The position numbers and the translations under genes are program-made. Source: Chlamydomonas sphaeroides (taxonomy: Eukaryota > Chlorophyta > Chlorophyceae > Chlamydomonadales > Chlamydomonadaceae). Taken from it: DNA of 34,132 nt. The stretch lies in the NCBI GenBank assembly GCA_001662425.1, contig BDDC01001055.1, forward strand, positions 530 to 34,661. Reading direction: 5' to 3'. Of this stretch, positions 1 to 10,107 are shown piece by piece (position 1 is the stretch's first letter; every line of letters begins with the position of its first letter). The notes under the pieces are model-generated. The model worked only from the letters and a program-made list of their open reading frames with translations. It ran no database searches and was not told the origin of the DNA.

Positions 1-303
1 CAAACAGCGCGATAACCTTCGACAAGTGCACATACGTTGCTATGCGTGCCTGCCAAGGCCGCTCGCGGCCCAAACTCGGCCCTCGTGGAGGCATTGGCGT
101 TGACCAAGGCGAAACGCGCGAGGGCTGGGCCAGGAGGGCGCGAACGCGTAGGGAACACTCGCATGCACGTCGCAGAGACGTCAGGGCACCGCACAGTCCT
201 GGCTGTTACTCGTGGGCTCCGATGGCGCTGCCAAAACTGAGCAGCCGGCGCCCAGCGGCCTGATGACAAGGATCAAGATGAGCAGCCGGCGCCCAGCGGC
301 CTG
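1..303. other. Left-edge region upstream of the first gene
   Basis: I see no supportable gene here. The short open frames on both strands lack splice partners and recognisable content. The right part holds the 41-bp tandem duplication (238-319) that forms the 5' end of the next gene. The rest is probably promoter and 5' UTR of that gene, or the 3' flank of a gene outside the window. Confidence 0.5.
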
Positions 304-319
304 ATGACAAGGATCAAGA
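238..319. repeat. 41-bp perfect tandem duplication at a start codon
   Basis: Positions 238-278 and 279-319 are identical 41-bp units, each beginning TGAGCAGCCGGCG and ending GGATCAAGA. Each unit carries the ATG that opens the downstream gene (263 in copy 1, 304 in copy 2). Only the copy-2 ATG is in frame with the exon that follows. The copy-1 ATG reads into copy 2 and stops after 13 codons. Confidence 0.95.
263..304 (+). promoter_or_regulatory. Upstream ORF whose stop overlaps the main start (TGATG)
   Basis: The ATG at 263 opens a 13-codon frame (MTRIKMSSRRPAA) that ends with TGA at 302-304. The last A of that stop is the first base of the inferred main ATG at 304. This TGATG overlap arises directly from the tandem duplication. 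Overlapping stop-start pentamers are known to permit termination-reinitiation in some systems; regulation here is inferred only. Confidence 0.5.
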
Positions 320-3300
320 AGGCAGCACGCGAGCTAGACATATATCCGTAAGTTCCAACTGCGTCCAGGGCAGACCTTGATTTGCAGCGGCAGCTGTGCG
401 TTACATAAGAGGCCCGCAGCGCTGCAGCCGGAACCGTTCCAAGCACAGCTTGCACTTGCCGCAATTTGCCCGCCACAGCTACACGCCGTCGCTGCTGTCG
501 GCAAGCTTCTCGACGACGCTGTCGGTCGCGACCTCGTGCCTGCTCATAGCTGCCTTCCTCTTCACGGTCGGCTACACGCTGTTCTTCTGGATGGCAACGT
601 GCGCAGGGAAGCGAGGGGGCCAGCGTTTGAGAACTGCGACTGACGAGCGAAGCCTGTGTACCAGCAGGGCCGTCCTCTTCCCTGGTCCTCTTATGCCTCG
701 CCACCAAAGCCCCGCGCCCCGGTCCTTTACATGTGTAGATAGGGTCCCCTCCCCGCATCCCCTTCCACCCGCAGCCCCTACGACCTGGCTGAGAGCACCT
801 CCTATCATAAGGAGGGCATCATGCTGCTGGGACAGCCCTCACGTGGCGTCGTCAGCCAAGTGGACGCGCCCAAGCTGGGGCTCAAGCTGCTGTACAACAA
901 CGCCAGCGGAACCCGTGCGTGTGCCGCTGACCGCCAGCGACCCCGCCTTCGTCGCCATTAACCTACAGCATCGCGCGCAGTGCGCGGACCGCAGCCTCGA
1001 TGCCGCGGCACCCGTGGTCCTGTCCCCTGGCTGCACCTTCACCCTTGGCAACGGCCAGCCGCGTGTCATAGACGCCATGTGCGTTGACTATCAGGCCTCC
1101 CAGGAGCGCAACGTTGACTCACCTGCCTCCAAGGACCCCTGCGGCACGGGCGATGCTTTCCCCTCGCCGCGCATCGGGGTGAGTGAGAAGGGATGCTGGT
1201 CGTGGTGTATGGGGCAGCGCTCAGGGGCCAATGCTGCGGGTGCATGCGTGGGGATGCCGCATTCCCCTGCCCCACTGCCTCACGCCCGCGGCCACTGCCC
1301 TCCTGCCCCCAGGGCAACTTCTACAGCGATGAGTACTCGTACTTCGAGGCGGTCGGACGGCTCAACAACAGCCACCCCCTGGCAAGGGGCTTCCACGCAG
1401 GAGGTGAGGGCAGGAGCAGGCTGCTGCCGCAGTCGCAGGTTGGCAGCGGGTAGCAGGGCATGGGGGCAGGACGAAAACGCTGCTGACGCCTGGCCCACAC
1501 ATGTTTCAGGGCGTCGGCGAGGGTACTTGCGACCGGTGTCTCTCCCGTGTGCCTTACACCCTTGTGACGCACTGCCCCGCTTGCCTGTTCCTCAACCCAG
1601 CCACCTTTGAGTTGTACCTCCAGTTTCAATTCACTGGCACCAACAGCCTCATCGACGGTACCTTCCCGTCGGTGAGGCGAGGGTCCAAGACAAGGAGGGC
1701 GCAGGAAAGCGACCAAAAATAAAGGAACTGGACGGCAGCAGTCTGCCAAGGATCCTCCGCCTGACGCTTTCCATGCTCCGTGCGGGCCGGGCCCCAGGAG
1801 GAGCGGCTGATCTTCAGCCGCCGCGTGCCCATGGCCATGCCCGGCCAGCGTGTGCGATGGGAGGTGACTCTGCGCATGCGCCAGGTGGGGCCACACCGGG
1901 AGGCAGGGGCGGGGGCCGGGGTGTTGGAGGGCTCTCGGCCAACTGACCATGTCCACGCTCACCAGCCCCCTTCCTCGCCCGTGGCCACGGCCCTGCCCAC
2001 TGCAGATGTCGGCCGCCAACTGGTGGTGGGACATCCCCGCCCTGGACGCAATGGCGTACGACTACAGCGTGTCCGCCTCGGAGCTGTTGTACGAGACGCT
2101 GACGGCCTCGGCCCTGCCGCCCAACGGCACGCAGGACCTGTTCCGGGTGTACGTCAAAATGGACGACCGCGACACGATCATGATCCTGACGCCCTTTCAA
2201 ACCCTTTACAGCCTCATCGGTGGGCGTGCACGTCCGGATGCGCTACGGCAGCGGACGGGCCCCTTGTGTCAAGCAGGGCGCCCAACATATCGATCGTTGA
2301 ATGCTTGGCCTCGCCCCATCTGGCGGCCTGTGCCCCCGCCATCGTCCCACCTGTTGCGCCCAGCTCCCCGCTCCATGCTCCACGCACCCTCGTCCTGGAC
2401 CAGGCGACTGGGGAGGCTACCTGTCCATCATCCTGTTCGCCGGCCTGCCAGCGTACTACCTGAACGAGTACTGGTTCCAGGCCGCGTACAAGGTGGGCGG
2501 CTGGGTGCGCGGGCCTTGTGGGCCACACGGCGGCGTCGGTTGCGACGCGCTGTCGCAGGCGTGCTCGGCGTGGGCACAACCTCCCGGCCTGTCAGCGCGC
2601 GCGTCCTCCCGTTTTCCCAACTGATCCCGCTCCGTATTCAGCAGCCCTGGCTTCGCTTCGTCCTGCCCGCCCGCAGCGCTTGATCCGCGACAAGGCCATC
2701 GACTTTGAGGACAACGTGCGGCAGGAGCGGGAGGCCGCCATCAAGGCCAGCGCCCACAGGTTTTTCGCCTCGGTGCCGCGGCCCCAGCGCCGGTCATGCT
2801 CGCCGCGTGCCGAGGCGCCTGCCGGGCCTCAGTCCGGCGGGGCCGCAGACGAGCAAGCGCAAGAGGCCAGCACGCTCGGCGCGGCGCCGGCGGCGGGGGT
2901 GTCAGGCGGCAGGGCGGTGGTGAGGGCTCGCGACGAGCCGTCGTCCGGCAGCAACGGCGGCAGCAGCGACGCCACGGCAAGCAGCTCGCCCGCCGGCACA
3001 CGTGTTGTGCACGCGAGCGGCAAGGGTGGCGCCGGACAACTCGGCGCCCCCGAGCCGCTTGCGCTGCCCAGCATCTTCATCAAGTACGAAGATGACGTGT
3101 TCCGGGTACGGCGCGATGGCGGCGTTGTGTCGTTTGGCTTGTTGTGCCAGCGCTAACTTGCCGGGCGGGGCGAGTGCTCTAGGAGTAGCGTGTGCGCCTC
3201 ACACCGCGGCCCGGGAGCTCGTCGTCGTCCGTCTCCTCGCGCCAAACTGACAGGTGGCCGCCCGCCGTGCTCCGCCTGCCATGCGCTCCTTGCATCCCCA

Positions 3301-3966
3301 GGACGACGACGAGGCTGAGGACGACTATGAGGATGTGGTGCGCCATTGCACCGCCGAGTGCTTGTCAATGTTCCACCTGCGGCAGGCGAGTGCGGGGCCG
3401 CGGGACAGTTGGGTTGGCGATGGCCAGAGCTGAGAGCTTCCACGTCATCAATCCGGTGCCCTTGGAAAGGACTGAACTAGCCGCAGAGGCGCGTCCGTAG
3501 CCGCGCCCGGCGACGGTGGTGACGGCTTGGGGCACTGCTGCCGGCCTGCTCGCCTTGCACCAACCTGCCCTGCCTGTGGGTCCGACCAGGGGGCGGCTAT
3601 CCGCCGGCTTGCATGGATCCGGGCAGCCCCCGCCGCTTCCTGCAGGCTGCGCGCGCGGTGGCCGTGCCGCAACCCCCCGGGAAGCCCCGCCCCGCCACCC
3701 CTTCCCCTATCCTTGTCCACTTCCTTTCCCCTTCTCAGGTGGTCAAGCTGGTTCAGGACGAAAGCAGGCTGTCGGACCTGTGGCAGGACCTGCCGTGCGT
3801 GGGCCGCAAGCCCGAGACCGCGGAGGACGCAGCGGCGGCCGCAGGTGGGGCCCAGCAGCCGGCCGGGCGGCAGCCCGCAGGTGGCTCCGCTGCAGCCGCT
3901 GGGGGCGCGGTGGGGGCGGCGGCTCTGGCCGGCGCGGCGGCCGGGCAGGGCGCGGACCGGGTATGA
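304..3966 (+). CDS. Unrecognised two-pass membrane protein, about 661 aa, 11 exons
   Basis: Inferred exons: 304-347, 479-598, 775-1178, 1313-1438, 1510-1671, 1798-1884, 2006-2219, 2404-2492, 2677-3105, 3302-3385 and 3739-3966. The start in the second repeat copy is chosen because exon 1 (MTRIKKAARELDIYP) joins exon 2 in phase through GTAAGT and CAG. A hydrophobic helix lies near residues 28-50 (LLIAAFLFTVGYTLFFW). A long loop follows with several cysteines, including CDRC and HCPAC, then a second membrane segment near GGYLSIILFAGLPAYYL and a low-complexity cytosolic tail with an acidic run (DDDEAEDD). Intron 10 appears to start with GC (CAG|GCGAGT). Exon 3 changes frame by one base near 912-914. 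Exon 4 has an alternative donor at 1403, which breaks the phase. I do not recognise the family. Short termini, two helices and a Cys-containing ectodomain resemble P2X, ASC/DEG or ERGIC-type proteins in layout only. Confidence 0.72.
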
Positions 3967-4596
3967 GGTTAGCTGTGAGTGGGCAGTCTGCTCGTGAGCC
4001 AATTCGCTGGCTTGTCGTGTGCGACGAGTGGCGCGCGCCGGGGCTCTGCCACTCCATCGCAGCGGCGGGGCAGACGGCCGCTGCTAGCAGGGCGTGCCAG
4101 GTGTCTCCGTACGCTTCTAGATAGGGACCAGCTGAGATATGCTGGGATCGGCCTTGCGCTAGGATCATGTGTGCCACATGGCTCAGGGATCGTCGTGCAC
4201 TGATAGCAGGCAGGAGTAGGTAGCAAAACACTGCAGAAATAACGAGCGAGGTCCATGCGCATACCGTATCCCGGGACCCTGCCGCCTGCGGTGAACCTGA
4301 GCGAAGGTTCTGCGCCGTTCGCTTTCGTAGACTGATAGCTCACGTCCGCTACACGTAGTTCCTGCTTCCTGGTAGACAGGGACGGGCAGCCGGTGGCAGG
4401 AGAGGTGGAGCGCCCTGCGTCTCGGTGAGGGCAGGCCCAAGCAGGTGCCGTGGCATGTCGGACGAGTTGGATGCTGGTGCATGGATCCTCCTGGTTGGAC
4501 GGACTGCGGGGCGGGCGCACCGCCGCGGGTTGGGTCGTCGGGTGGGTTTGGCCCGTGTTGTGCGTTGGCATGGTGTATGGCAGGCGGCACAGCAAC

Positions 4597-4601
4597 TGTA
4601 A
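4597..4601 (+). terminator. TGTAA polyadenylation signal, first gene
   Basis: This TGTAA lies about 630 bases after the stop at 3966 and is the plausible signal for the two-pass membrane-protein gene. The long UTR makes it less than certain. Confidence 0.45.
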
Positions 4602-4719
4602 CCGTAATGATTTGGGCGCCGCCGGTCTGAGCCCGCGCGCTGTCCCTCCTTTTGGCCACTGAGCGCGCGCGGTGAGCCGGGCTCAGCCACCAGTCTTAAC
4701 CTAACACTCACAACACTAC

Positions 4720-4724
4720 TTACA
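4720..4724 (-). terminator. TGTAA polyadenylation signal, LRR gene
   Basis: The plus strand reads TTACA, that is TGTAA on the minus strand, about 1.06 kb beyond the LRR stop. It faces the + strand signal at 4597 with about 120 bases between them, dividing the intergenic region between the two transcripts. Confidence 0.4.
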
Positions 4725-5782
4725 TGAGCTGCTGGGCTCAGCCCCTGTACAGCTGAAGTCGCTACCCGTCAGACTCTGGCGCCTCCCACGGCCCCTCCAC
4801 GATCCTGTGGACAGCCGCGCCGCCCGTACGCCCACCCACCAGTGGGCCGTACCAGACCCCGTGGGACCCTGCTCACAGGCCTGGGCCCTGCTCGCCGCCT
4901 GCAGCCACGGCCAGGCCCCACCCTAACGCCCCGCACTTGCCGCAGCCATGGATGTGCCCCCGGCAGTTGCCGCCCTGACTGCCCCACTGCAACTGCCCTG
5001 ACAGCGCACGTGGCCCATACCTTGTCAGGCAGCCGGCACCTCCCGCTGCTGCTCGGCTTGCAAGTCCCTTCAAAGCTGGCGATCCTGCGCAGCGGCGCGT
5101 TCGCCTTCCAACAAAGCATCACAAGCCGCCAGAACCTATGCCAGGCAGCAATCAGCTGCCGCACGGATAGAGCCCTGCCGCCTCCCTTGTCGGCCCGCCA
5201 CCGCAGGGCCTCCGAAAGCACTGGACGTTGGCGTCACACCCACGTGCGGCTGCCTGCGCCTGCGTCCAGGGCACCCAATTTACCCGCTAACCCAATCGCA
5301 AGCTGCAACCCAGGGACCGGTACTACAAGCCAACTAGAATGAACGCACGACAAGCTGCGGCTGTGCCCGCTGCCTAGCAGACATCACCACAATGCTGCGA
5401 CTCTAGGCTATGGCCCCGTCACGAGTGCTCATCATGCTGCCACCAAATCTTCCCAGAACCCAACAGCTTCATCGCGCCCAGCCACCCTCATGCTCCAAGC
5501 CCGCTCGCGCCGCCTGCCACTGCACAACCTGCCACACCACCACCACCACCACCACCACCGCAACGCGAGCGCCCTGCCTCCTTCCAGCTGGGACATCACC
5601 GCACCCACCACACGTGCCACATTTGCCGTTCCAGCGGGGGATGCCCCATAGCCGCCATACCGAATACAGTACCTACCTCACAAAAGTCACCAAGAGCCAT
5701 CCCAACGCTGCAACCTCGCGCCCGCACGCCTCTGCTGCTGTCGTGCCCACCAATGCCAGCCCTGGTCCCGCCCCCCCTGCCT

Positions 5783-8700
5783 TCACCACGGCCCCACCCC
5801 CAGCTCCGGCGCCCGCTCCCCCGCCGCCGCCCGCAGCTGGCCCTGCAGCACGCCCAGCGCCGCCTCCAGCGCCGGCAGCGACTCCATGCGGCAGCGCGCC
5901 GTGTCCTCGGCCCGAGGCACGGGCGCGCCGGAGGCCGGCTCCCAGCACGCCTCCTGCAGCTCCTCCCACGCCACCTGCCGTGCCAAGGGACGCACCGCAG
6001 CAGCAGGACCTCAGCGGGCCGGCCCCATCTCCGCACAGCTGCCTGCCTTGGCGGGAGCTGCAGGGCCAGCCAGCAGCCAGCGGCAACAGGGCCTCGGCAC
6101 GGCACGGCGGCACATATGGGCTTGCAGGGGTGCGTGAGCAGCGCAGCAGGCGCCAGGCGCCAGGCAGCGCGATGGCTTGGGAAGGGGAGGAGTGTGCGTT
6201 GTTGGGATGGTGAGCGCGCAGGCTCAAGCCCGCTAGGCAAAGGCGACGGTCAATGGCGCGATGGCCTGGCAGGGGGCGGGCAGCCGGGGCGCACCTGCGA
6301 GCCGTCAGTCTCCTCCTGAGCCCAGCCCGAAGGGTCCTCGTACGGCCACAGCCGCAGCACCGCCAGCGCCGGAGCCGCCAGCGCCAGCTCCTGTCGGGGC
6401 GGCGGCGGGGAGGGAGAGTGCAGCGATAGGGCCAAGGGTGCGAGCGGCGGGCGGGCGTGAGCTTGAGGTACAAGCCGCAGGCAGGCTCAGCGCATGCCCT
6501 GCTCACACATCCAAAGCACACATGTACGGCACAGCCTCATCCCGGCTTTCAAGGCAGCCGCGCCCCACCTTGAGGGCCGCCCACGCGCCCGGCGCCGCCA
6601 GCCACGCGGTCAGGCGCGGCGCCATGACGAACAGGACCTCCAGCAGCTGGCGGCGGCAGCGGGGCGCCAGGGCGGGCGGCGGCAAAAGGTTAAGAAAAGG
6701 GGCTGGCGTAGAGTAGGCGGCGTGTCGGCCGCACGCCGTGACTGGCCACACCCTGCACCCATGCCGCTGTGCACACGACGTCCACCCTGCCCCCTTAAAA
6801 ACCCCTCTGCGCAACGCCCACCCGCGCGGCTGCCAGGCAGGCCAGGTCTGCCGCCGGGAAGGTGCAGGTGCGCAGCTGGAGCTCCTGCGGCCGCGTGGGC
6901 GGAACCGTGGGCGGCTATGCGAGCGAATGCATGGTGTGTTACGAATGATGTCGGCGTTCCCGTTCCAGCTGCCGGAGCCTGACTCGAGCAGGCGCAAGCC
7001 TCGCCGCGCCAGCCCTCAGCCAGCGCTGCTCCTCTCCCCTTCTCCCTAGGCACCAACCTGGAGCATGGGCAGACCTTCGGCCACGGCCGCCAGCTCGTCC
7101 CGCCCCAGGGCCAGGCCCTGCAGCGTCAGCTGCTGCAACCGGTCGCCCAGAGGCAGCTGCAGCGCCCGCAGCCAGGCGCCGTGCGGCCCGGGCATGGGCG
7201 AGGCCCAGCGGAAGGGGTCGCCCACCACCCACAGTCCGCTGTGGTAGCCCTCCCGGCTGCTCGCCAGCGCCACGGCCCCGAGCCCCGCCGCCGCGTCCTG
7301 CTGCTGCCCTCCCTCCGCCCCAAGCGCCGTCGACGGCAGCGAATCGCGCAGCAGCCAGGCCGCCGCTAGCACCGCATCCCGGCTGCCGCCCGCTCGGGCG
7401 CTGTTGCTACCGCCGGGCCCGCCCGGCCCGCCGGCGGCCCAGCCCTCGCGGTATGCCGTGGTGAGGCACACGCGCAGCGGCCAGCCCGCCGGCGACTGCC
7501 GCCCGGCCAGCAGCCGCAAGCGGGGCCCCTCGCGGCCGGCGGCCGTGCCGCCGGGCTCGGCCGGCCGGGTCGGGGCAACGTCGAGGGGCGCAAGCGCGGC
7601 CAGGTCCTCAGCCTCCAGGCAGGCGGGCTCGTGGAAGCGCAGCAGACGCAGCGCGGGCGGCAGCGGCACGCGGCTTGTGCTGGCGGCACTGGCTTTGAGT
7701 GGGGCCAGGAGGCCGCCGTCAGCGGCGTCGCCGTCCGCGGCGCTGCGGATGGCGCGCAACGATAGGCGCTCCAGGCAGGGCAGGCCCTCGGCCAGAGCCT
7801 GCGGCCAGGTGCGCGGCAGGGGCGCGCGAGGTGCGCTTGGCCCAGGGACAGGCGGAGAGCGGAGAGCGCGCACTGGTGCCTCCCGCCTTGGACCCCGCGG
7901 ACTGGCTCCTCATGGCCGGGCTCCAGCCGAGCCCCAGGCCCACAGCCCGCACCCCTGCCCAACGCACTCGGCCACCCACCGCCATGCAGCCGTGCGGCAG
8001 CTCCAGCTCGGGGCCCAGCTCCAGGCAGCGCAGGCCGCGCAGGCAGGACAGCGCCGCCACCAGCGCCGCAGCGGCCCGCTCGCACGGCTGCCGGACGCCG
8101 GGCGGCTGCCGGGGCTGGTGCGGCGCGGGCGGCAGGCGCCAGCCGCACAGGGCCAGGCTCCGCAGCTGCGTCAGGCCACAGCAGGCGCCAAGCAGGTCGC
8201 CTGCGGGGAGGCGAGGGCGCGGCAGAGGGCTAGGCCCCAGGAGATTCTAGGCTGCGTGCGGGAGTAATTGCGTTACCGTGGCGCCAGCCGAAGCCGTGCG
8301 GGCGCCTAAAGGAAATCCTCTGCTTACCTGGCACGGGGCCTACGTCGACCGCATCGCGAAGGCGGCCCATGCCTACGACGGCCTCCTCGTCCTCGCACTC
8401 GGGCCCCTCGTCGTCGTCGGGTCCAAGCCCATCCTCGAGCTCGTCCTCGTCCTCGCTGCCGCGGCCGCCAGGTGCTACGAGGGAGGCCGAACTCCCGAGG
8501 TACGCGTCCTGGGGACCCCTCGCCTGTTGGCCCCTCTCCGCGGCCTTGGGGTGGACCTCGGCACCCCAGTCTCCGACCACGATGCTGTCCTCCTGGCTGC
8601 CTCCTTCCTCCTCCTCGTCCTCCTCCTCGTCGTCGTCGTCGTCTTCCTCCTCGTCCTCGTCATCGGTCAGGAACCAGTCCACTGCGCCGCTCTGCCCAGT

Positions 8701-9736
8701 GCCGCCGCCCTCCATGTCCCACGCCTGCCAGAAGGCGCCGTTGCTACCGGGGCGGTGCCAGTCGTCCGGCACCTCAGGCGCCACCGCCAGCTCCAGCCGG
8801 TCCAGTGAGGAGCAGCCCCGCAGAGCGCCCAGCAGCTGCGCCGGGCAGCCAGCTGCGCCGCCGAGGCCACACAGTGCTAGACGGGACAGCTGCCCGCCGA
8901 CAGCCGCCACCAGCGCCGCCGCGGCGGCAGTCGCCAGCTGTGGTTCGCTGCTGCCGCCGGCGGCAGCGTTTGCGCCGTTGCCAGCGGCGTCGACGCCGGC
9001 GTCCTGCGGTTGCGCGGCAGAGCCAGCAGCCGCATCGCTGGCTCCTTGGGTGGCCCCAGTGTCTGGCGCGGCAGCGGTGGCAGCAGCGGTGCGGCCCAGA
9101 GCGTTGACCAGGCACAGCTCAATGAGGCAGGGAAGCGAGTCAGCCGCCACGGCCGCCAGCTCCTGGCCGCAGGGCAGGGCGCCGCGCAGCAGCAGCCGGC
9201 TGACGGGAGCATCGCGGCAGCACCGCAGCAGCTCAAGCCTGCGGCGGGCAGGCGTTGATACAGGAACCTGTGCTCAGCGCTTCAGCGCGCATGGGGAGCG
9301 TCCTAGCAGCGAGAGCCGCATTCCGTACTCACGCAACGTCAGCCGTCTGGCGTGAGCACGTGCTCGCCTCGTCTTCGAACAGCAGGAACAGCTCTTCCGG
9401 GCAGCTGCCGTGCGCCAGGAAGCGCCTGACGGCAGCCAGCCCGTCCGGCGTGAGCGGGATGGCCCGGCCGTGCTTCCCGGCAGAGACACGAAGCTGCACG
9501 AGGGTGGCGTCCATAATCCGCCGCCCTGTGCGGCTTGTAAGCCTGAGCGCCGTGCGCGCATGGCACGCGACGGCCTCGCGTGCGGCTGGGCAAACGGCCA
9601 GGACGCCCCACAGCCCCGGGCAGGGCGGCACGCTCGCGGCCTCGAGGCCGCCACACTTGGGGCTAGGTCGCGATATGCTTAGCACCGCCTCGACGACGGC
9701 GTGCAGGCCGTCGTCTGCGTGCGACTGCGCGAACAT
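5783..9736 (-). CDS. Leucine-rich-repeat-like protein, 901 aa, 8 exons
   Basis: Exons in transcript order: 9736-9333, 9238-8328, 8200-7980, 7798-7058, 6884-6822, 6646-6569, 6390-6295 and 5974-5783. All junctions are GT-AG and keep frame (2706 nt). The start is the first ATG of the open stretch (MFAQSHADDGLHAVVEAV). Repeated segments of LRR character recur throughout, such as SRLLLRGALPCGQELAAV, LTQLRSLALCGWRL, LRGLRCLELGPELEL, LPCLERLSLRAI, LQQLTLQGLALGRDEL and LQLRTCTFPAADL. Short exons 5-7 (21, 26 and 32 codons) each carry about one repeat. Residues about 320-350 and 395-425 are strongly acidic and interrupt the repeats. Residues 40-80 (LWGVLAVCPAAREAVACHAR) are loosely F-box-like, which would suit an F-box/LRR ubiquitin-ligase adaptor, but I cannot confirm this. 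A protein-interaction role is the safe reading. Confidence 0.83.
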
Positions 9737-10097
9737 TCGATTGTGGGCGTAAGTTACAGCCAACGGGACAATTGGTTAGCGGGCCTCATTTTGTGCGACG
9801 ATGAGCGTATTGACTGGGTTGGTCCTTTGGCCAAAGGGTCACACTTCGTCCCCTTCTCGGGTGACATCCGGATTGTGTATTTGCGGGCGCGGGCGCGTGT
9901 TACCGCCAACTATGGCCAACACCTTGCGGCCCTCATTTGTTGTGAGTGGGCGTATAGAAACCGTGAGCTTGAGAGGCTACGCAGAGAATTTTAAATAGGA
10001 TCCAAAATGCCAAACCCTTCCGTCGACAACCCCAGCGTCTTGCACACACACGACCTCATACAAACTCATTGATGGATTCACTAGCAACGCACAGGCG
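9737..10097. promoter_or_regulatory. Divergent promoter region, LRR gene and large orphan gene
   Basis: These 361 bases separate two outward-facing start codons (9736 on -, 10098 on +), so both promoters must lie here or overlap the flanking exons. The segment is visibly richer in A and T than the genes beside it. It contains a perfect 14-bp palindrome at 9824-9837 and a short uORF at the right end. Confidence 0.6.
9824..9837. promoter_or_regulatory. 14-bp perfect palindrome CCTTTGGCCAAAGG
   Basis: CCTTTGG is followed directly by its reverse complement CCAAAGG near the middle of the divergent intergenic region. It is a candidate site for a dimeric transcription factor. No factor can be named from the sequence. 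Confidence 0.4.
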
Positions 10098-10107
10098 ATG
10101 CAATTAG
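10072..10107 (+). promoter_or_regulatory. 11-codon uORF overlapping the main start of the orphan gene
   Basis: ATG at 10072 opens MDSLATHRRCN and stops at TAG 10105-10107, so it overlaps the inferred main ATG at 10098 in another frame. It could dampen translation from 10098. A second in-frame ATG at 10110, just past the uORF stop, could serve instead. Confidence 0.4.

Larger units (their letters stand above)
3967..5782. other. Convergent 3' region between the membrane-protein and LRR genes
   Basis: I find no convincing gene in these 1.8 kb. The open frames on both strands (for example 4842-5342 + and 4769-5221 -) are Pro/Arg/Ala-rich and have no splice or domain support. The region is best read as two long 3' UTRs: TGTAA on the + strand at 4597 and TGTAA on the - strand at 4724-4720 point towards each other. 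A short (ACC)n run lies at 5535-5559. Confidence 0.55.

Noticed and set aside
396..478. ATG at 396 as start of the first gene
   Set aside because: The stretch 396-478 reads as basic low-complexity sequence and ends in a good acceptor (CCCGCCACAG). The upstream exon at 304-347 joins in phase with a strong GTAAGT donor.
4769..5342. Possible small gene in the first convergent intergenic region
   Set aside because: Frames on both strands are of similar length and quality, with no start context, introns or recognisable motif. UTR is the simpler reading.
5410..6213. 267-codon plus-strand open frame rich in Pro, Thr and Ala
   Set aside because: Its right half is antisense to the last LRR exon and its left half is low-complexity, including an (ACC)n run. 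No domain is visible.
9737..9763. Extending the LRR protein to 9763
   Set aside because: The frame is open there but the codon is TTG; the first real ATG is at 9736.
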